From: Tepidaquicella sp964564635
Lineage (GTDB): Bacteria; Bacteroidota; Ignavibacteria; Tepidaquicellales; Tepidaquicellaceae
Reading direction: 5' to 3'
Length of the DNA: 64,000 nt
Assembly (NCBI GenBank): GCA_964564635.1
Contig: CAZMAR010000001.1
Coordinates: 248,001-312,000, forward strand
Positions 36,562 to 45,343 of the stretch are shown in pieces. Position numbers and translations under genes: made by a program. The notes under the pieces were generated by a model. The model did not search any database and had not been told where the DNA came from. It saw only the letters and a list, made by a program, of their open reading frames with translations. Every line of letters starts with the position of its first letter. Within the stretch, counting starts at the first letter, position 1.

Positions 36562-37887
36562 TTACTTATCTTCTTTAATTTCTTTCTTTTTATTATTCTC
36601 TACTTTTATTTTTGAATTATCTTCAAGATCCTTACTGATTGCTTTAAAGCTACCTTTGATAACTTCATCACCTTCGTTAATTCCTTCTACTATTTCAATA
36701 TATGAATCATCGCTTATACCTGTTGTTACATATCTTTTTTTAGCAATTCCATTTTCGTTTACAAATACAATTTCTTTAGGTTTAATTTTCTTTAATCCTT
36801 TTTCTTCAAGTTTCAAATTTATTACTTCCTGCTCTCCTTCTGGTGCTTTTTGCTGAATTTTTGTTGTATCTTCATCTCTTGTAGTTACTGACTGTATTGG
36901 AACTGCAATTACATTTTCTTTGTGCTCAACCTCTATATCAGCTGTACAACTCATTCCCGGTCTTAAATCATATCCTTCTTTGTCAATTCTGATTTTAACA
37001 ATAAAATTAACTACTTCCTCCTGAGTTCCCGTTCCTTTTGCTTTCGCAGTATTTGCTATTTCATAAACAGTACCATTGAAAATTTTATCAGCAAAAGCAT
37101 CTATTTCTATTTTTGCTCTATCTCCAATCTTTACAAGTGTTACATCGGTTTCACCTACCTCTACCTCGCATATCATACTTGATAAATCAGAAATGGTAAG
37201 TATATTTGAACCCATATTAGACATTGTTCCAAGCACCTTTTCACCGACTTCGTTATTTAATTGTGTTACTATCCCGGACATTGGAGCATAAATTGTAGTT
37301 TTAGATAAGTCGTAACTAACAGCAGATAATCCCGCCCTCTGCTGATTAATCTGCGCTTTGATTGTATTCATACTTGCAATTGTTGCATCATAATTCGCCT
37401 GTGCATTATCAAGTTCACTTTGTGAGGCAAGTCCTTTATTATATAGCTCGGTAATCCTTTGAAGTTCAATTTGGTATTTCCTTAAATTTACTTCCTGAGC
37501 TTTAAGATTTTCCTCCTGAACTCTAATAGCCGCTCTCTGCTGTTTAAGTTGTGGATAATATGCATCAGGTTTTATTTTTACAACCACACTTCCTTTTTTA
37601 ACTTCATCACCTTCTTTATAAGGTAAAGAAATAATTTCTCCGCTCACTTCAGCACTTATATTCACCTTTTTCTCAGCCTGGACTTTTCCTGTCGCTGTTA
37701 CTATTTGTGTTATATTTCGTCTTATTACTTTTTCCGTTTGTACTTCGATAAATCTCTCTTTCTTCCCTGAAAGAATTATCGCGACTACCAGTAATACCAA
37801 TATTACAATAGCGAACAACCAGAAAATGCGTTTTCTTTTTTTCTTTTTGCGATTGTTTGATAATACAGCTTTCTTTTCTTTATCCAT
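36562..37887 (-). CDS. Periplasmic adaptor (membrane fusion) protein, MacA-like
   Basis: A lysine-rich cytoplasmic start (residues 1-20) and one membrane helix (about 21-44) anchor it in the inner membrane. Then come a biotinyl-lipoyl-like half (V-S-G-E-I-I-S-L-P-Y-K-E-G-D-E-V-K-K-G), a hairpin coiled coil (about 110-200), the second lipoyl half (I-Y-A-P-M-S-G-I-V), and beta-barrel and membrane-proximal domains. It links the MacB-type permeases to the TolC-like channel. Spacing of 4 bases from the channel gene and 11 from the ATPase gene supports one operon. Confidence 0.9.
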   Translation of the reverse strand: MDKEKKAVLSNNRKKKKRKRIFWLFAIVILVLLVVAIILSGKKERFIEVQTEKVIRRNITQIVTATGKVQAEKKVNISAEVSGEIISLPYKEGDEVKKGSVVVKIKPDAYYPQLKQQRAAIRVQEENLKAQEVNLRKYQIELQRITELYNKGLASQSELDNAQANYDATIASMNTIKAQINQQRAGLSAVSYDLSKTTIYAPMSGIVTQLNNEVGEKVLGTMSNMGSNILTISDLSSMICEVEVGETDVTLVKIGDRAKIEIDAFADKIFNGTVYEIANTAKAKGTGTQEEVVNFIVKIRIDKEGYDLRPGMSCTADIEVEHKENVIAVPIQSVTTRDEDTTKIQQKAPEGEQEVINLKLEEKGLKKIKPKEIVFVNENGIAKKRYVTTGISDDSYIEIVEGINEGDEVIKGSFKAISKDLEDNSKIKVENNKKKEIKEDK

Positions 37888-37891
37888 ATTA

Positions 37892-39235
37892 TTAATATTT
37901 TAATTTACCGGAAAGATAATCAATTTGGATTTTTGCTAAATAAAAATTGTATACTGCATTTATCCTATCAACAATTAAACTGTTGTATCTAACAGTTGCA
38001 GTTTGAACATCAAGTAGTGTTCCATACCCAATCTTAAAATTTTCTTCTGAAAGTAATTTATCCTGTTCAGCTGATTTAATATTCCTGTCAATTATTTCAA
38101 TCTGTTTATAACTTGTCTCCAGATCAATTATTGCTTTTTTAATATCTGCTTGAATCTGGTATCTGAGTTTATTTAATTCTTCATTTTTTTGTTTAATATT
38201 TACCTCTGCAACCTGTCGGTTAACATCCAGTTTAAACCCCTGAAATATATTGTAATTTAAAGAAAGCCCGAAAGTAAATACTCTGCTATTAGTTATATCG
38301 TTTATTTGTCTGCCACTAATATTATAATTTCCAAATGCAGAAATTGTAGGATAGTATAAATCCTTTTTAGCAATATCAAGTTTTATTTCGTTAATGGCTA
38401 ATTCCTGCAATGTGAGTTTGTAATCATAACGATTTTGAAGGGCATTATTAGTTAGAGCTTCTATATTAGTATATGATTGCTTTATTTTTTCTAAATCTTC
38501 AATATTGAAACTTAAATCAAGCCCCGCTGAAGTTATCGTAATATCTTTATTTAGATTATCATACATACTGGCAAGCAACTCCAACTTTGCTTTTGAAAAA
38601 TCGTTCTTTGCTTTTTCCAGATCCAGTTCATTTTGTGCTACCTGCGCATCCTGTTTATAAATTTCTGAATTCCTTTTAAGCCCGACATTCACATATTCTT
38701 TGATTTTTTCAAGTTGATTTTGAGAATTTAACAGATTTTCTTCATTAACTTTAACAATTTGTTCTTTTTTTAATGCATCAAAATATTTTGAATAAATGTT
38801 TATTACCAAATCATATTTTAGTTTTTCCAGATTTATTTTCAGAGATGCTTCATTCTGGCGTTCCAGCTCTATTGATTCATAATTTGCAAATCCATTATAT
38901 AAAACAACCTGTGAATTCAATCCCGCAAAAAAATTATCTTCCCAGCGGCTCTGGTCACCAATAAAAATCGGAATACCATTTTGAAAAATTACCCCTCCCT
39001 TTGAAAATGTATTATTTTTGCTCCAACCTGAAGATAATGATAAAGTTGGGTATAAATCCCCTTTCTTAACTTTAATATTCAATTTCTGAATCTGAATATT
39101 ATTTTCTATTGAGCTTATATCCGGATTATTTTTTATTGCTCTTTTAATAGCCGTACTTAAATCTATAACCTCCTGCGGATATGTAATCCTACTTGCAAGA
39201 AATATAATTATACACAGTAGAATTATTTTTCTCAT
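37892..39235 (-). CDS. TolC-family outer-membrane efflux channel
   Basis: Signal peptide (M-R-K-I-I-L-L to about residue 20), then two internally repeated OEP halves of long helices rich in Gln, Asn and Lys, each with the N-x-x-D-I-x-x-x-x-N/ L-x-x-A-x-x-x-Y pattern (first near 34-40). Length 447 is typical. First gene of a five-gene exporter operon: channel, adaptor, ATPase, permease, permease. Substrate unknown. Confidence 0.9.
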   Translation of the reverse strand: MRKIILLCIIIFLASRITYPQEVIDLSTAIKRAIKNNPDISSIENNIQIQKLNIKVKKGDLYPTLSLSSGWSKNNTFSKGGVIFQNGIPIFIGDQSRWEDNFFAGLNSQVVLYNGFANYESIELERQNEASLKINLEKLKYDLVINIYSKYFDALKKEQIVKVNEENLLNSQNQLEKIKEYVNVGLKRNSEIYKQDAQVAQNELDLEKAKNDFSKAKLELLASMYDNLNKDITITSAGLDLSFNIEDLEKIKQSYTNIEALTNNALQNRYDYKLTLQELAINEIKLDIAKKDLYYPTISAFGNYNISGRQINDITNSRVFTFGLSLNYNIFQGFKLDVNRQVAEVNIKQKNEELNKLRYQIQADIKKAIIDLETSYKQIEIIDRNIKSAEQDKLLSEENFKIGYGTLLDVQTATVRYNSLIVDRINAVYNFYLAKIQIDYLSGKLKY

Positions 39236-39330
39236 ATAAAAGGATTTTGATTTAATAAATAATTTTACTTTTTTTTTACGATATTTAATATAATTAGTTT
39301 CATCTTTTTAATATAGGATATAATAAACAA

Positions 39331-39360
39331 AAAACCCGAAATATATTTATTTCGGGTTTT
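39331..39360 (-). terminator. Strong bidirectional rho-independent terminator
   Basis: Stem AAAACCCGAAATA pairs with TATTTCGGGTTTT around a four-base loop. T-runs occur on both strands. It ends the minus-strand T9SS cargo gene and isolates it from the exporter operon downstream. Confidence 0.92.
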
Positions 39361-39385
39361 TAAAATTCATTAATTTTCGATAGTA

Positions 39386-40930
39386 TTATTTCACAAAGAG
39401 CATTTTCTTTGTATCAGTAAATCCGTTAACATTCAGGGTATAGAAATATACTCCTGTTGCAAGATTTGATGCGTTAAATTCATAAATGTAATTTCCTGCT
39501 ATTTTGTATTCGTTTATCAAGGTCGCTACTTCCTTACCAAGTATATCATATACCTTTAATGTTACAAACCCCGCTCTCGGTAGGGCAAATCCTATCTTCG
39601 TTGTGGGGTTAAATGGATTCGGATAGTTCTGACATAACATATAGGTCTCCGGTAATGGAATATTCTTACTCATCCCGGTAACAATTCCGCAAGCTATATC
39701 CATATTCCAGGATGCTGCTATCGCTGTGCCTGATAACGCTTGCTTGTATACCCTGAACTCATCCAACTTCCCAATAAATGATGGACTGGTTGAGTAACCT
39801 CCTACCTTAAATCCACTACCTGTGGGGATGTTCAATGGAGACTGTGGAACCGTTCTTACTAATACTCCATTCTTATAACAAAGTATCGCTGATGCTGATG
39901 AATCATACACAAATGCTACATGCGTTGGAGCAGGACCAGTTCCTGGGATTCGTGTGTCAGTTATTCCAGTTCCTCTTAAAAGAATACTATCAGGATATGC
40001 TACTCCATTGTGGAAACATCTGAATGACGATGCACCCGGATCACCAAATAAATAAAGTGCTAAAGTAGAAGTATTTGTTGGTATCTCAATCCACATACTG
40101 ATTGTCCAGCTGGAGGTACCAAAATCACAGTTCCAGCCTGTCGTTATCCCTGCATTCGATAATCCTGTACCGCTTATACAACTGTCAAATTGTCCTCCAG
40201 AGGTTAGAGTTAAATTGGTAAATGGTGCAATCTGTGTCCCTGCTCCGGGATTTGCACAGTTCAACACGGAGGTTAAAGTTGGATTATTTTCAAATTTGTA
40301 ATAAAGAACCGTTGGAGTGTAATTGACCGCTGGTTCTACATCCACGCCGAAGTTCAAAATCGATCCATCTCCACCGGAATATGGAACAAAAGGACAGCCG
40401 CCTACAGACCATACTCTTCTATAAGGAGTTAAGTTATTTTGCCTTACATAAAACCCTGAACCTGATGAGCCACATTGCCCTACCATCATAATTAAACTCT
40501 TGGTTGGGTCATACGGGTATGGATGGTCTAAATCAATTGAAAACCAGGAATTTGTGTTGGCAGTATGAGATACAGATGCTCTGTAATATACTGTATCCCA
40601 ATTACCATTATAAAATGCACCACTGGTCAAACTTGTTATAGTATCCTGTGCAAGCATAACTCTTAAATCTGTAAATGTTCTCGTTCCTCCTGTAGTAATA
40701 AAGAACCAAACTTTTGTAAATTGATACCCTGGGGGTAATGGTGCAGGTTGGTTTAAGTCACCAGCAAGAAATAACCATTGTACTGCTTTACCAGCAGCTT
40801 GTCCAAATGGGAAAGTATTACTTGAACTACCAACATTGTTGTAATTGTAATACTGTGGTGTTTGTGCAGTAATACTTCCAATTAAAAGTAGTGTAAATAA
40901 AACAACAAAAAATAGATGTAATTTTTTCAT
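39386..40930 (-). CDS. Secreted LamG/concanavalin-like protein with T9SS sorting domain
   Basis: The frame extends to 40969, but the signal peptide M-K-K-L-H-L-F-F ending S-I-T-A-Q starts at 40930. The first ~200 residues are a beta-rich domain of unknown role. Residues about 210-420 form a LamG/concanavalin A-like fold (W-T-I-S-M-W-I near 275, G-K-L-D-E-F-R-V-Y near 395), the usual three-part signature of a LamG-3 domain. The C-terminus is a type A sorting domain (N-Y-P-N-P-F-N-P-T-T-K, G-V-Y-F-Y-T-L). Surface-exposed carbohydrate or matrix binding is a reasonable inference. Confidence 0.87.
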   Translation of the reverse strand: MKKLHLFFVVLFTLLLIGSITAQTPQYYNYNNVGSSSNTFPFGQAAGKAVQWLFLAGDLNQPAPLPPGYQFTKVWFFITTGGTRTFTDLRVMLAQDTITSLTSGAFYNGNWDTVYYRASVSHTANTNSWFSIDLDHPYPYDPTKSLIMMVGQCGSSGSGFYVRQNNLTPYRRVWSVGGCPFVPYSGGDGSILNFGVDVEPAVNYTPTVLYYKFENNPTLTSVLNCANPGAGTQIAPFTNLTLTSGGQFDSCISGTGLSNAGITTGWNCDFGTSSWTISMWIEIPTNTSTLALYLFGDPGASSFRCFHNGVAYPDSILLRGTGITDTRIPGTGPAPTHVAFVYDSSASAILCYKNGVLVRTVPQSPLNIPTGSGFKVGGYSTSPSFIGKLDEFRVYKQALSGTAIAASWNMDIACGIVTGMSKNIPLPETYMLCQNYPNPFNPTTKIGFALPRAGFVTLKVYDILGKEVATLINEYKIAGNYIYEFNASNLATGVYFYTLNVNGFTDTKKMLFVK

Positions 40931-41029
40931 AATGATAAATTTAATTAATTGATAAGTAATTTTAAACATTTTTTTTTATAAAGTCAATATAGTTTTTTGT
41001 ACTACCTTAAAAAATTTTGCAATGATTTC

Positions 41030-41920
41030 TCAATATAAATCATAAGTATATTGCAAAAATGAAACTATAATATTTTCATGGTTATATGTAGCAACGAACT
41101 CAATTTGATTCATAGAATTTATCCTATATTCTGTTTTTGATAAAATCTCATCATTTGGGGATTTCTTTTCAATTGTAGAATAGATATTAATTTTATCAAA
41201 GTATTCATAGGAAAAGTAATACATTAATTGATTATTTTCATCAAATATTTTTTTTTCAATTCTTTCATTTTTTCGATTAAATTTATTCTCCACCCTCATA
41301 ATTAATTTGCCATCAGGATCTTGTTTTATAATTTCAATATTATTAGCATCATCAGGATCTGCATCATATTTGTAAAGTATTTGATATTCAATAATATTCA
41401 ATGGTTTATATTTTAGAAAAACAATTTGATTATTTTTTATATCAAAAATATATATGAATCTTGAATCAATTTTACCATCTTCAGAATAATTTATTTGCTC
41501 AGTGACTCTCCCTGAAGAATCGTAATAAAAATTACTTTTCTCTATCATTTTTTCTTCAGAATATTTTGTTAACTCAATAACATTAAAAAATTCATCGTAG
41601 ATATAAACATCTTTATATTTAATTGAACCATTATCATTATATACAACCATTTCAGAAATATTGCCGTTGTTATCATAATAAATTGTGTAATATTTATTTT
41701 TTTCTTTACCCTCTGGTATTCCATCTACTACTTTAAAATTCCATATAGTTAACATTCTAATTCTATTGTCCAAAATGAGCTTTCTTTCCTGTTCCATTTT
41801 TCTTTTTTCTCTTAATGTTTTAGGGGGTTCAAAATGTGCATTAGCAAAACTCGTTAAAGAAAGAGAAAACAAAGTCAAAAATAGAAATTTTAAAATAAAA
41901 TTAATTGTTTTTCTACGCAT
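41030..41920 (-). CDS. Secreted YD/RHS-like repeat protein, unknown function
   Basis: Signal peptide with a cleavage region near S-F-A-N-A. The mature part has repeated strands of the type Y-Y-D-N-N-G-N-I, Y-D-S-S-G-R-V and Y-N-D-N-G-S-I, about 20-30 residues apart, resembling the beta-strand repeats of YD/RHS or MORN-like variant proteins. There is no toxin domain, no RHS core box and no partner gene. The last 19 codons or so are copied as a 56-base exact fragment at 43267-43322. Eight bases separate it from the DUF454 gene. Confidence 0.65.
   Translation of the reverse strand: MRRKTINFILKFLFLTLFSLSLTSFANAHFEPPKTLREKRKMEQERKLILDNRIRMLTIWNFKVVDGIPEGKEKNKYYTIYYDNNGNISEMVVYNDNGSIKYKDVYIYDEFFNVIELTKYSEEKMIEKSNFYYDSSGRVTEQINYSEDGKIDSRFIYIFDIKNNQIVFLKYKPLNIIEYQILYKYDADPDDANNIEIIKQDPDGKLIMRVENKFNRKNERIEKKIFDENNQLMYYFSYEYFDKINIYSTIEKKSPNDEILSKTEYRINSMNQIEFVATYNHENIIVSFLQYTYDLY
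41067..41122 (-). repeat. 56-base exact repeat, copy in the YD-like gene
   Basis: Identical to 43267-43322 over 56 bases by direct reading. It codes for the C-terminal N-S-M-N-Q-I-E-F-V-A-T-Y-N-H segment of the secreted protein. Confidence 0.9.
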
Positions 41921-41927
41921 ATTTTTT

Positions 41928-42344
41928 TTATTTTAATGTTTTAAGAGAAAAAATGTGATATGTAACAATTGAAGCAATAATAATTAATGCTATTTTTATA
42001 ATAACATTTTCTAAAAAAAATATAAAAGAAACTAAAACTGTAATCCAGAGCAAAGAACAAGCATAAATTTTCACTTTCAAGGGTATTCCTTTTCTCTCCC
42101 TGTAATTTTTTATATATTTTCCGAAATATCTATTCTCCATTAACCATCTGTAAAACCTTTTTGAGCTCCGCGCATAACAGGCAGCAGAAAGCAGAAGAAA
42201 TGGTGTTGTTGGTAATAAGGGAATAAATATTCCAATAATACCAATACATAATGAAACTGTACCGGCTATTATTAAAATTATCCTAATAAATTTTCCTTTA
42301 AATTCTTTTATATCGTCAATTTTTTCACTTTCCGGCATACACAA
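41928..42344 (-). CDS. ybaN: DUF454 (YbaN) family small membrane protein
   Basis: 138 residues with three to four membrane helices. The family signature G-I-F-I-P-L-L-P-T-T-P-F-L-L-L-A/S-A-x-C-Y-A-R-S-S is present around residues 42-65, followed by F-Y-R-W-L and Y-x-K-Y-I-K-N-Y-R-E. Function is not established for this family. It sits eight bases upstream of the secreted YD-like gene on the same strand. Confidence 0.87.
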   Translation of the reverse strand: MCMPESEKIDDIKEFKGKFIRIILIIAGTVSLCIGIIGIFIPLLPTTPFLLLSAACYARSSKRFYRWLMENRYFGKYIKNYRERKGIPLKVKIYACSLLWITVLVSFIFFLENVIIKIALIIIASIVTYHIFSLKTLK

Positions 42345-42402
42345 AATAAATATTTTTTCACGCTAAAAAATTAAATTATAAGGCTATCACATTTATTTAA
42401 AT

Positions 42403-43136
42403 TCACAATTCCTCAAACTCATTTAGAATAATAAACATTCTTTCAAAATCTTTTCTGCAATATCGAATCAAGCTTATTTTATTTAAGAAATTTCTCTTTC
42501 ATCATCCGTTTTTAAAATTTTTTTCAAATGCACGGTTTGCTTCTTCTCCATTGAAAAATTCTTTTTTCGCATCTTTATTTATCATTGGTTTGTTCTCTTA
42601 AATATGCTTTAATCTCTATAAATTGTTCTTCAATTAATATTATGGCTTCCGGTATATCCTCCAATTTTAAAATTACTTTACTATATAAATTAAAAGCTTT
42701 CTTCCCAATTCTTGCAATTCAATAACAGAGTATTCAGGAATGTGTCCCAAGCAATATCCAACAATATCGCATTTATATGGGGTATACATTGTGAACCAAT
42801 GTACGTATCCGGGATTTTATTCTGGCTTAATAAATTCTTGAATTGATTAATATTATTTTCTATTTCATTTTGCATCCTGATTACCTCTTCCTTTACGAAT
42901 TGAATTTTAAAAAACTGGGCTGGTTTAATAATCCCGTTTTTTATAAAATCTTTATTAATATAAACAATAAATATATCGCCTTTTTCATAACCATTATTAA
43001 ACAAATTATCTTTGGATTCCGAAACATTATCTTTCCATTCATATTGAAATATAATTAGATACAAATATTTTTTGCATTGAATCCCTTTTAAATACGATGT
43101 TTTTGATAATATATAGTTTTTGCATGTATTATACAT
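42403..43136 (-). pseudogene. Decayed DUF2779 (PD-(D/E)XK nuclease-like) gene, frameshifted and internally deleted
   Basis: A 148-codon frame (42690-43136) starts like a DUF2779 protein (L-S-K-T-S-Y-L-K-G-I-Q-C). It then jumps to the later part of the family (V-Y-I-N, ... D-T-Y-I-G-S-Q-C) with a deleted middle. At about 42780 the frame shifts: the next frame reads P-Y-K-C-D-I-V-G-Y-C-L-G-H-I-P-E-Y-S, continuing the expected cysteine-rich segment. Near 42700 it shifts again to A-F-N-L-Y-S-K...L-E-D-I-P-E-A, ending at 42575. Further fragments (N-G-E-E-A-N-R-A-F, then after a stop R-Y-C-R-K-D-F-E-R-M) resemble the family's C-terminus down to 42403. Family assignment is from memory of these motifs. 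Confidence 0.72.
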
Positions 43137-43540
43137 AAAACTTTATTGAATAATTTTTAATTTATTAGAATTAGAGATTAATTACTATACTAATTTTTTT
43201 ATTTCACATAAAAAACATTTTCCATTTTTTTCAATAATTTTTGTATATATAGATTATTTCTTTGTGATAATATTTTCATGGTTATATGTAGCAACGAACT
43301 CAATTTGATTCATAGAATTTATAGTGCAAATTAAGTTACACAAAATCTCAAGAAGTTTTTACTATTTCTTCTCTTAAGTAAACACAATTTTTTCATATTT
43401 GCTGAGACCTATCTCTGCAATGCAAGAATAATTACTTAAAATAAAAATAATATTGCATGTAAAAATATATTTTATGAGTAAAAGAATTTATGTTTAAAAA
43501 TATATATATAATAATTATGTTGTAAATAAATAAAATTAAT
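43137..43540. other. 404-base intergenic region with a copied gene fragment
   Basis: Very AT-rich, no intact gene. It contains the 56-base copy at 43267-43322, in the same strand sense as the source gene, with in-frame stops on its upstream side. No riboswitch fold was recognised ahead of queD. Confidence 0.55.
43267..43322 (-). repeat. 56-base exact repeat, isolated copy
   Basis: Identical to 41067-41122, the 3' end of the YD-like gene, but with unrelated flanks. It lies 2.2 kb away, just beyond the DUF2779 pseudogene. Confidence 0.9.
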
Positions 43541-43942
43541 ATGATTTATATAACAAGGAAAGAACACTTTTCTGCTTCACATATATTAACCAATAAAGAT
43601 TTCTCCAAAAGAAAGAATAAAGATCTCTTTGGTAAATGTAATGAATATCATGGACACAATTACTATCTTGAAATTACTGTGTGTGGAAATATAAAAAAAG
43701 AAACTGGTTATGTTTTTGATTTAAAACTTTTAAGTAGGATAATTCAGAAAGAAATTATAAATAAGGTAGATCACAAATTACTAAACGATGTAGAAATTTT
43801 TAAAGGCATTATTCCAACAACCGAAAATATGGCTGTTATTTTCTGGAAAATACTAAAGGAGAAATTAAATAAATATAATGTAAAATTGTACTCCGTAAAA
43901 ATTTATGAAACAGAAAAGAATATTGTGGAATATAGAGTTTAA
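43541..43942 (+). CDS. queD: 6-carboxy-5,6,7,8-tetrahydropterin synthase QueD
   Basis: Second step of the queuosine/7-deazaguanine pathway, making carboxytetrahydropterin from dihydroneopterin triphosphate. Zinc ligands are H14 (in H-F-S-A-S-H) and H37 and H39 (in H-G-H). The catalytic Cys33 lies in G-K-C-N-E-Y-H-G-H, the arrangement of QueD rather than of PTPS. D-H-K-L-L-N-D and the late Glu of the active site are also present. Length 133. queC, queE and queF are not in the window. Five bases precede the next gene. Confidence 0.92.
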   Translation: MIYITRKEHFSASHILTNKDFSKRKNKDLFGKCNEYHGHNYYLEITVCGNIKKETGYVFDLKLLSRIIQKEIINKVDHKLLNDVEIFKGIIPTTENMAVIFWKILKEKLNKYNVKLYSVKIYETEKNIVEYRV

Positions 43943-43947
43943 GAAAC

Positions 43948-44736
43948 ATGACAAAAAACCAGATTAAACAAATTCAAAAATTAAAGCAAAAAAAATACAG
44001 GATTTCAGAGAGAAAATTTATTATTGAAGGTTCTCATCTTGTAGAAGAATGTATTAAATCAAATTCATACAATAAACTTATTGATTATATTATAGTATCA
44101 CAGGAATTCAAAAAGAAAGAGTTAATTGATTTACTTAAAAAGAAAAAATATAGAATTGAATTTATCGATAATAAAAATTTTAATAAACTTTCCGAGACAG
44201 AGAATCCTGAAGGAATAATTGCAGTTGTTAACTTTCCAGAAATTCCAGTAGAAAAAACTCAACAGACAGACTTGATTGTTTGTCTTGACAGAATCAACGA
44301 CCCCGGTAATTTGGGCACCATTCTCAGAACATGCTGGTGGTTTGGAATTCAGAAGGTAATTATTAGTAAGGATTCAGCAGATATATATAATTCAAAAGTT
44401 TTAAGAGCCTCGCAGGGAGCAATATTTAATTTATATACAATTTCAGATATTGACCTAAATCAATATTTAGAGAATCTTTACAAAGATAATTATATAATCT
44501 ATCTTACAAGTTTAAATTCAAAAAATTTACTTTCAAAAATAAACTTCACTATAAATAAAAAATATGCTATAGTATTTGGAAATGAAGTAAAAGGAGTATC
44601 AGAAAATCTATTGCAGAATAAAAACTACTCCACAATAAAAATTGATTCCTATACAAATTGCGAATCTTTAAATGTATCAGTTGCAGCAGGAATAATTATT
44701 TCCCATATAAAACTCAAGCTGCTAAACAAGGCATAA
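43948..44736 (+). CDS. TrmH/SpoU-family RNA 2'-O-methyltransferase
   Basis: N-terminal L30e-like substrate-binding domain (R-K-F-I-I-E-G-S-H-L-V-E-E) and a C-terminal SPOUT domain with the three SpoU motifs: N-D-P-G-N-L-G-T-I-L-R-T, F-G-N-E-V-K-G-V-S and L-N-V-S-V-A-A-G-I-I. The knotted fold methylates ribose 2'-OH. Distinct from the RlmB gene at 59164; the exact rRNA or tRNA target cannot be deduced. Downstream of queD by five bases. Confidence 0.88.
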   Translation: MTKNQIKQIQKLKQKKYRISERKFIIEGSHLVEECIKSNSYNKLIDYIIVSQEFKKKELIDLLKKKKYRIEFIDNKNFNKLSETENPEGIIAVVNFPEIPVEKTQQTDLIVCLDRINDPGNLGTILRTCWWFGIQKVIISKDSADIYNSKVLRASQGAIFNLYTISDIDLNQYLENLYKDNYIIYLTSLNSKNLLSKINFTINKKYAIVFGNEVKGVSENLLQNKNYSTIKIDSYTNCESLNVSVAAGIIISHIKLKLLNKA

Positions 44737-44760
44737 AATTCCACTTAACTAAAGAAACAA

Positions 44761-45315
44761 CTATTCATATCTCTTTATAAAGGCAATATTATATTTTTCA
44801 ACATCAGTCAACAAATGATCAACATAATAATATCTTGGGACATACCAGCTCTGGCTTTCGAAGTGCCTTTTTATATCAATATTCTTTCGGAAAATGTAAC
44901 CGTGCCTTGCGTAAATTTCATTTCTCATCACACTTAGTTGCCACTTTGTTTTTCCTGCAATATCAGAATATGTAAGATAGCGAGTCGACCCTTCAGGATA
45001 GTAGCCGGGGACTCCATAATCCCGATTTGATTTACGATTTGAAGGTGGTTCATATTCTCTCTCTTTTCTTTTCTGCAATTCTTCCTCTTTAATCCTTAAC
45101 TCTTCTTCTTTAAGTTCAAGTTCTTTTTTCTTTAACTCCTCTTCCTTTTTGGTTAAATCTTCTCCGCTCTTATTTAAATCTTTTTGATTTTCAACTGTCA
45201 CTTCTGTTTTTTCATTATTTGACTTTGAGTCATCACCAAAGATACCCTTTATTTTATCACATCCCGTCAACATAATCAAAAATATAAAAATTAATAATAT
45301 TAATGATTTTTTCAT
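44761..45315 (-). CDS. YARHG-domain lipoprotein
   Basis: Lipoprotein signal with Cys19 in M-L-T-G-C-D. A highly charged coiled coil of E/K repeats (about residues 50-85) leads to a C-terminal YARHG domain (Y-A-R-H-G-Y-I-F near 145), usually periplasmic and of unknown function. Located 28 bases downstream of the PP2C phosphatase gene on the same strand, suggesting a joint role in envelope signalling, by inference only. Confidence 0.82.
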   Translation of the reverse strand: MKKSLILLIFIFLIMLTGCDKIKGIFGDDSKSNNEKTEVTVENQKDLNKSGEDLTKKEEELKKKELELKEEELRIKEEELQKRKEREYEPPSNRKSNRDYGVPGYYPEGSTRYLTYSDIAGKTKWQLSVMRNEIYARHGYIFRKNIDIKRHFESQSWYVPRYYYVDHLLTDVEKYNIAFIKRYE

Positions 45316-45343
45316 GGTATTTTTTATTTAATTTATAAGATTA

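Noticed and set aside
42690..43136. Intact 148-residue hypothetical protein on the minus strand
   Set aside because: It joins an N-terminal DUF2779-like start to a late segment and stops after a frameshift. The family continues in other frames downstream, so it is called part of a pseudogene.
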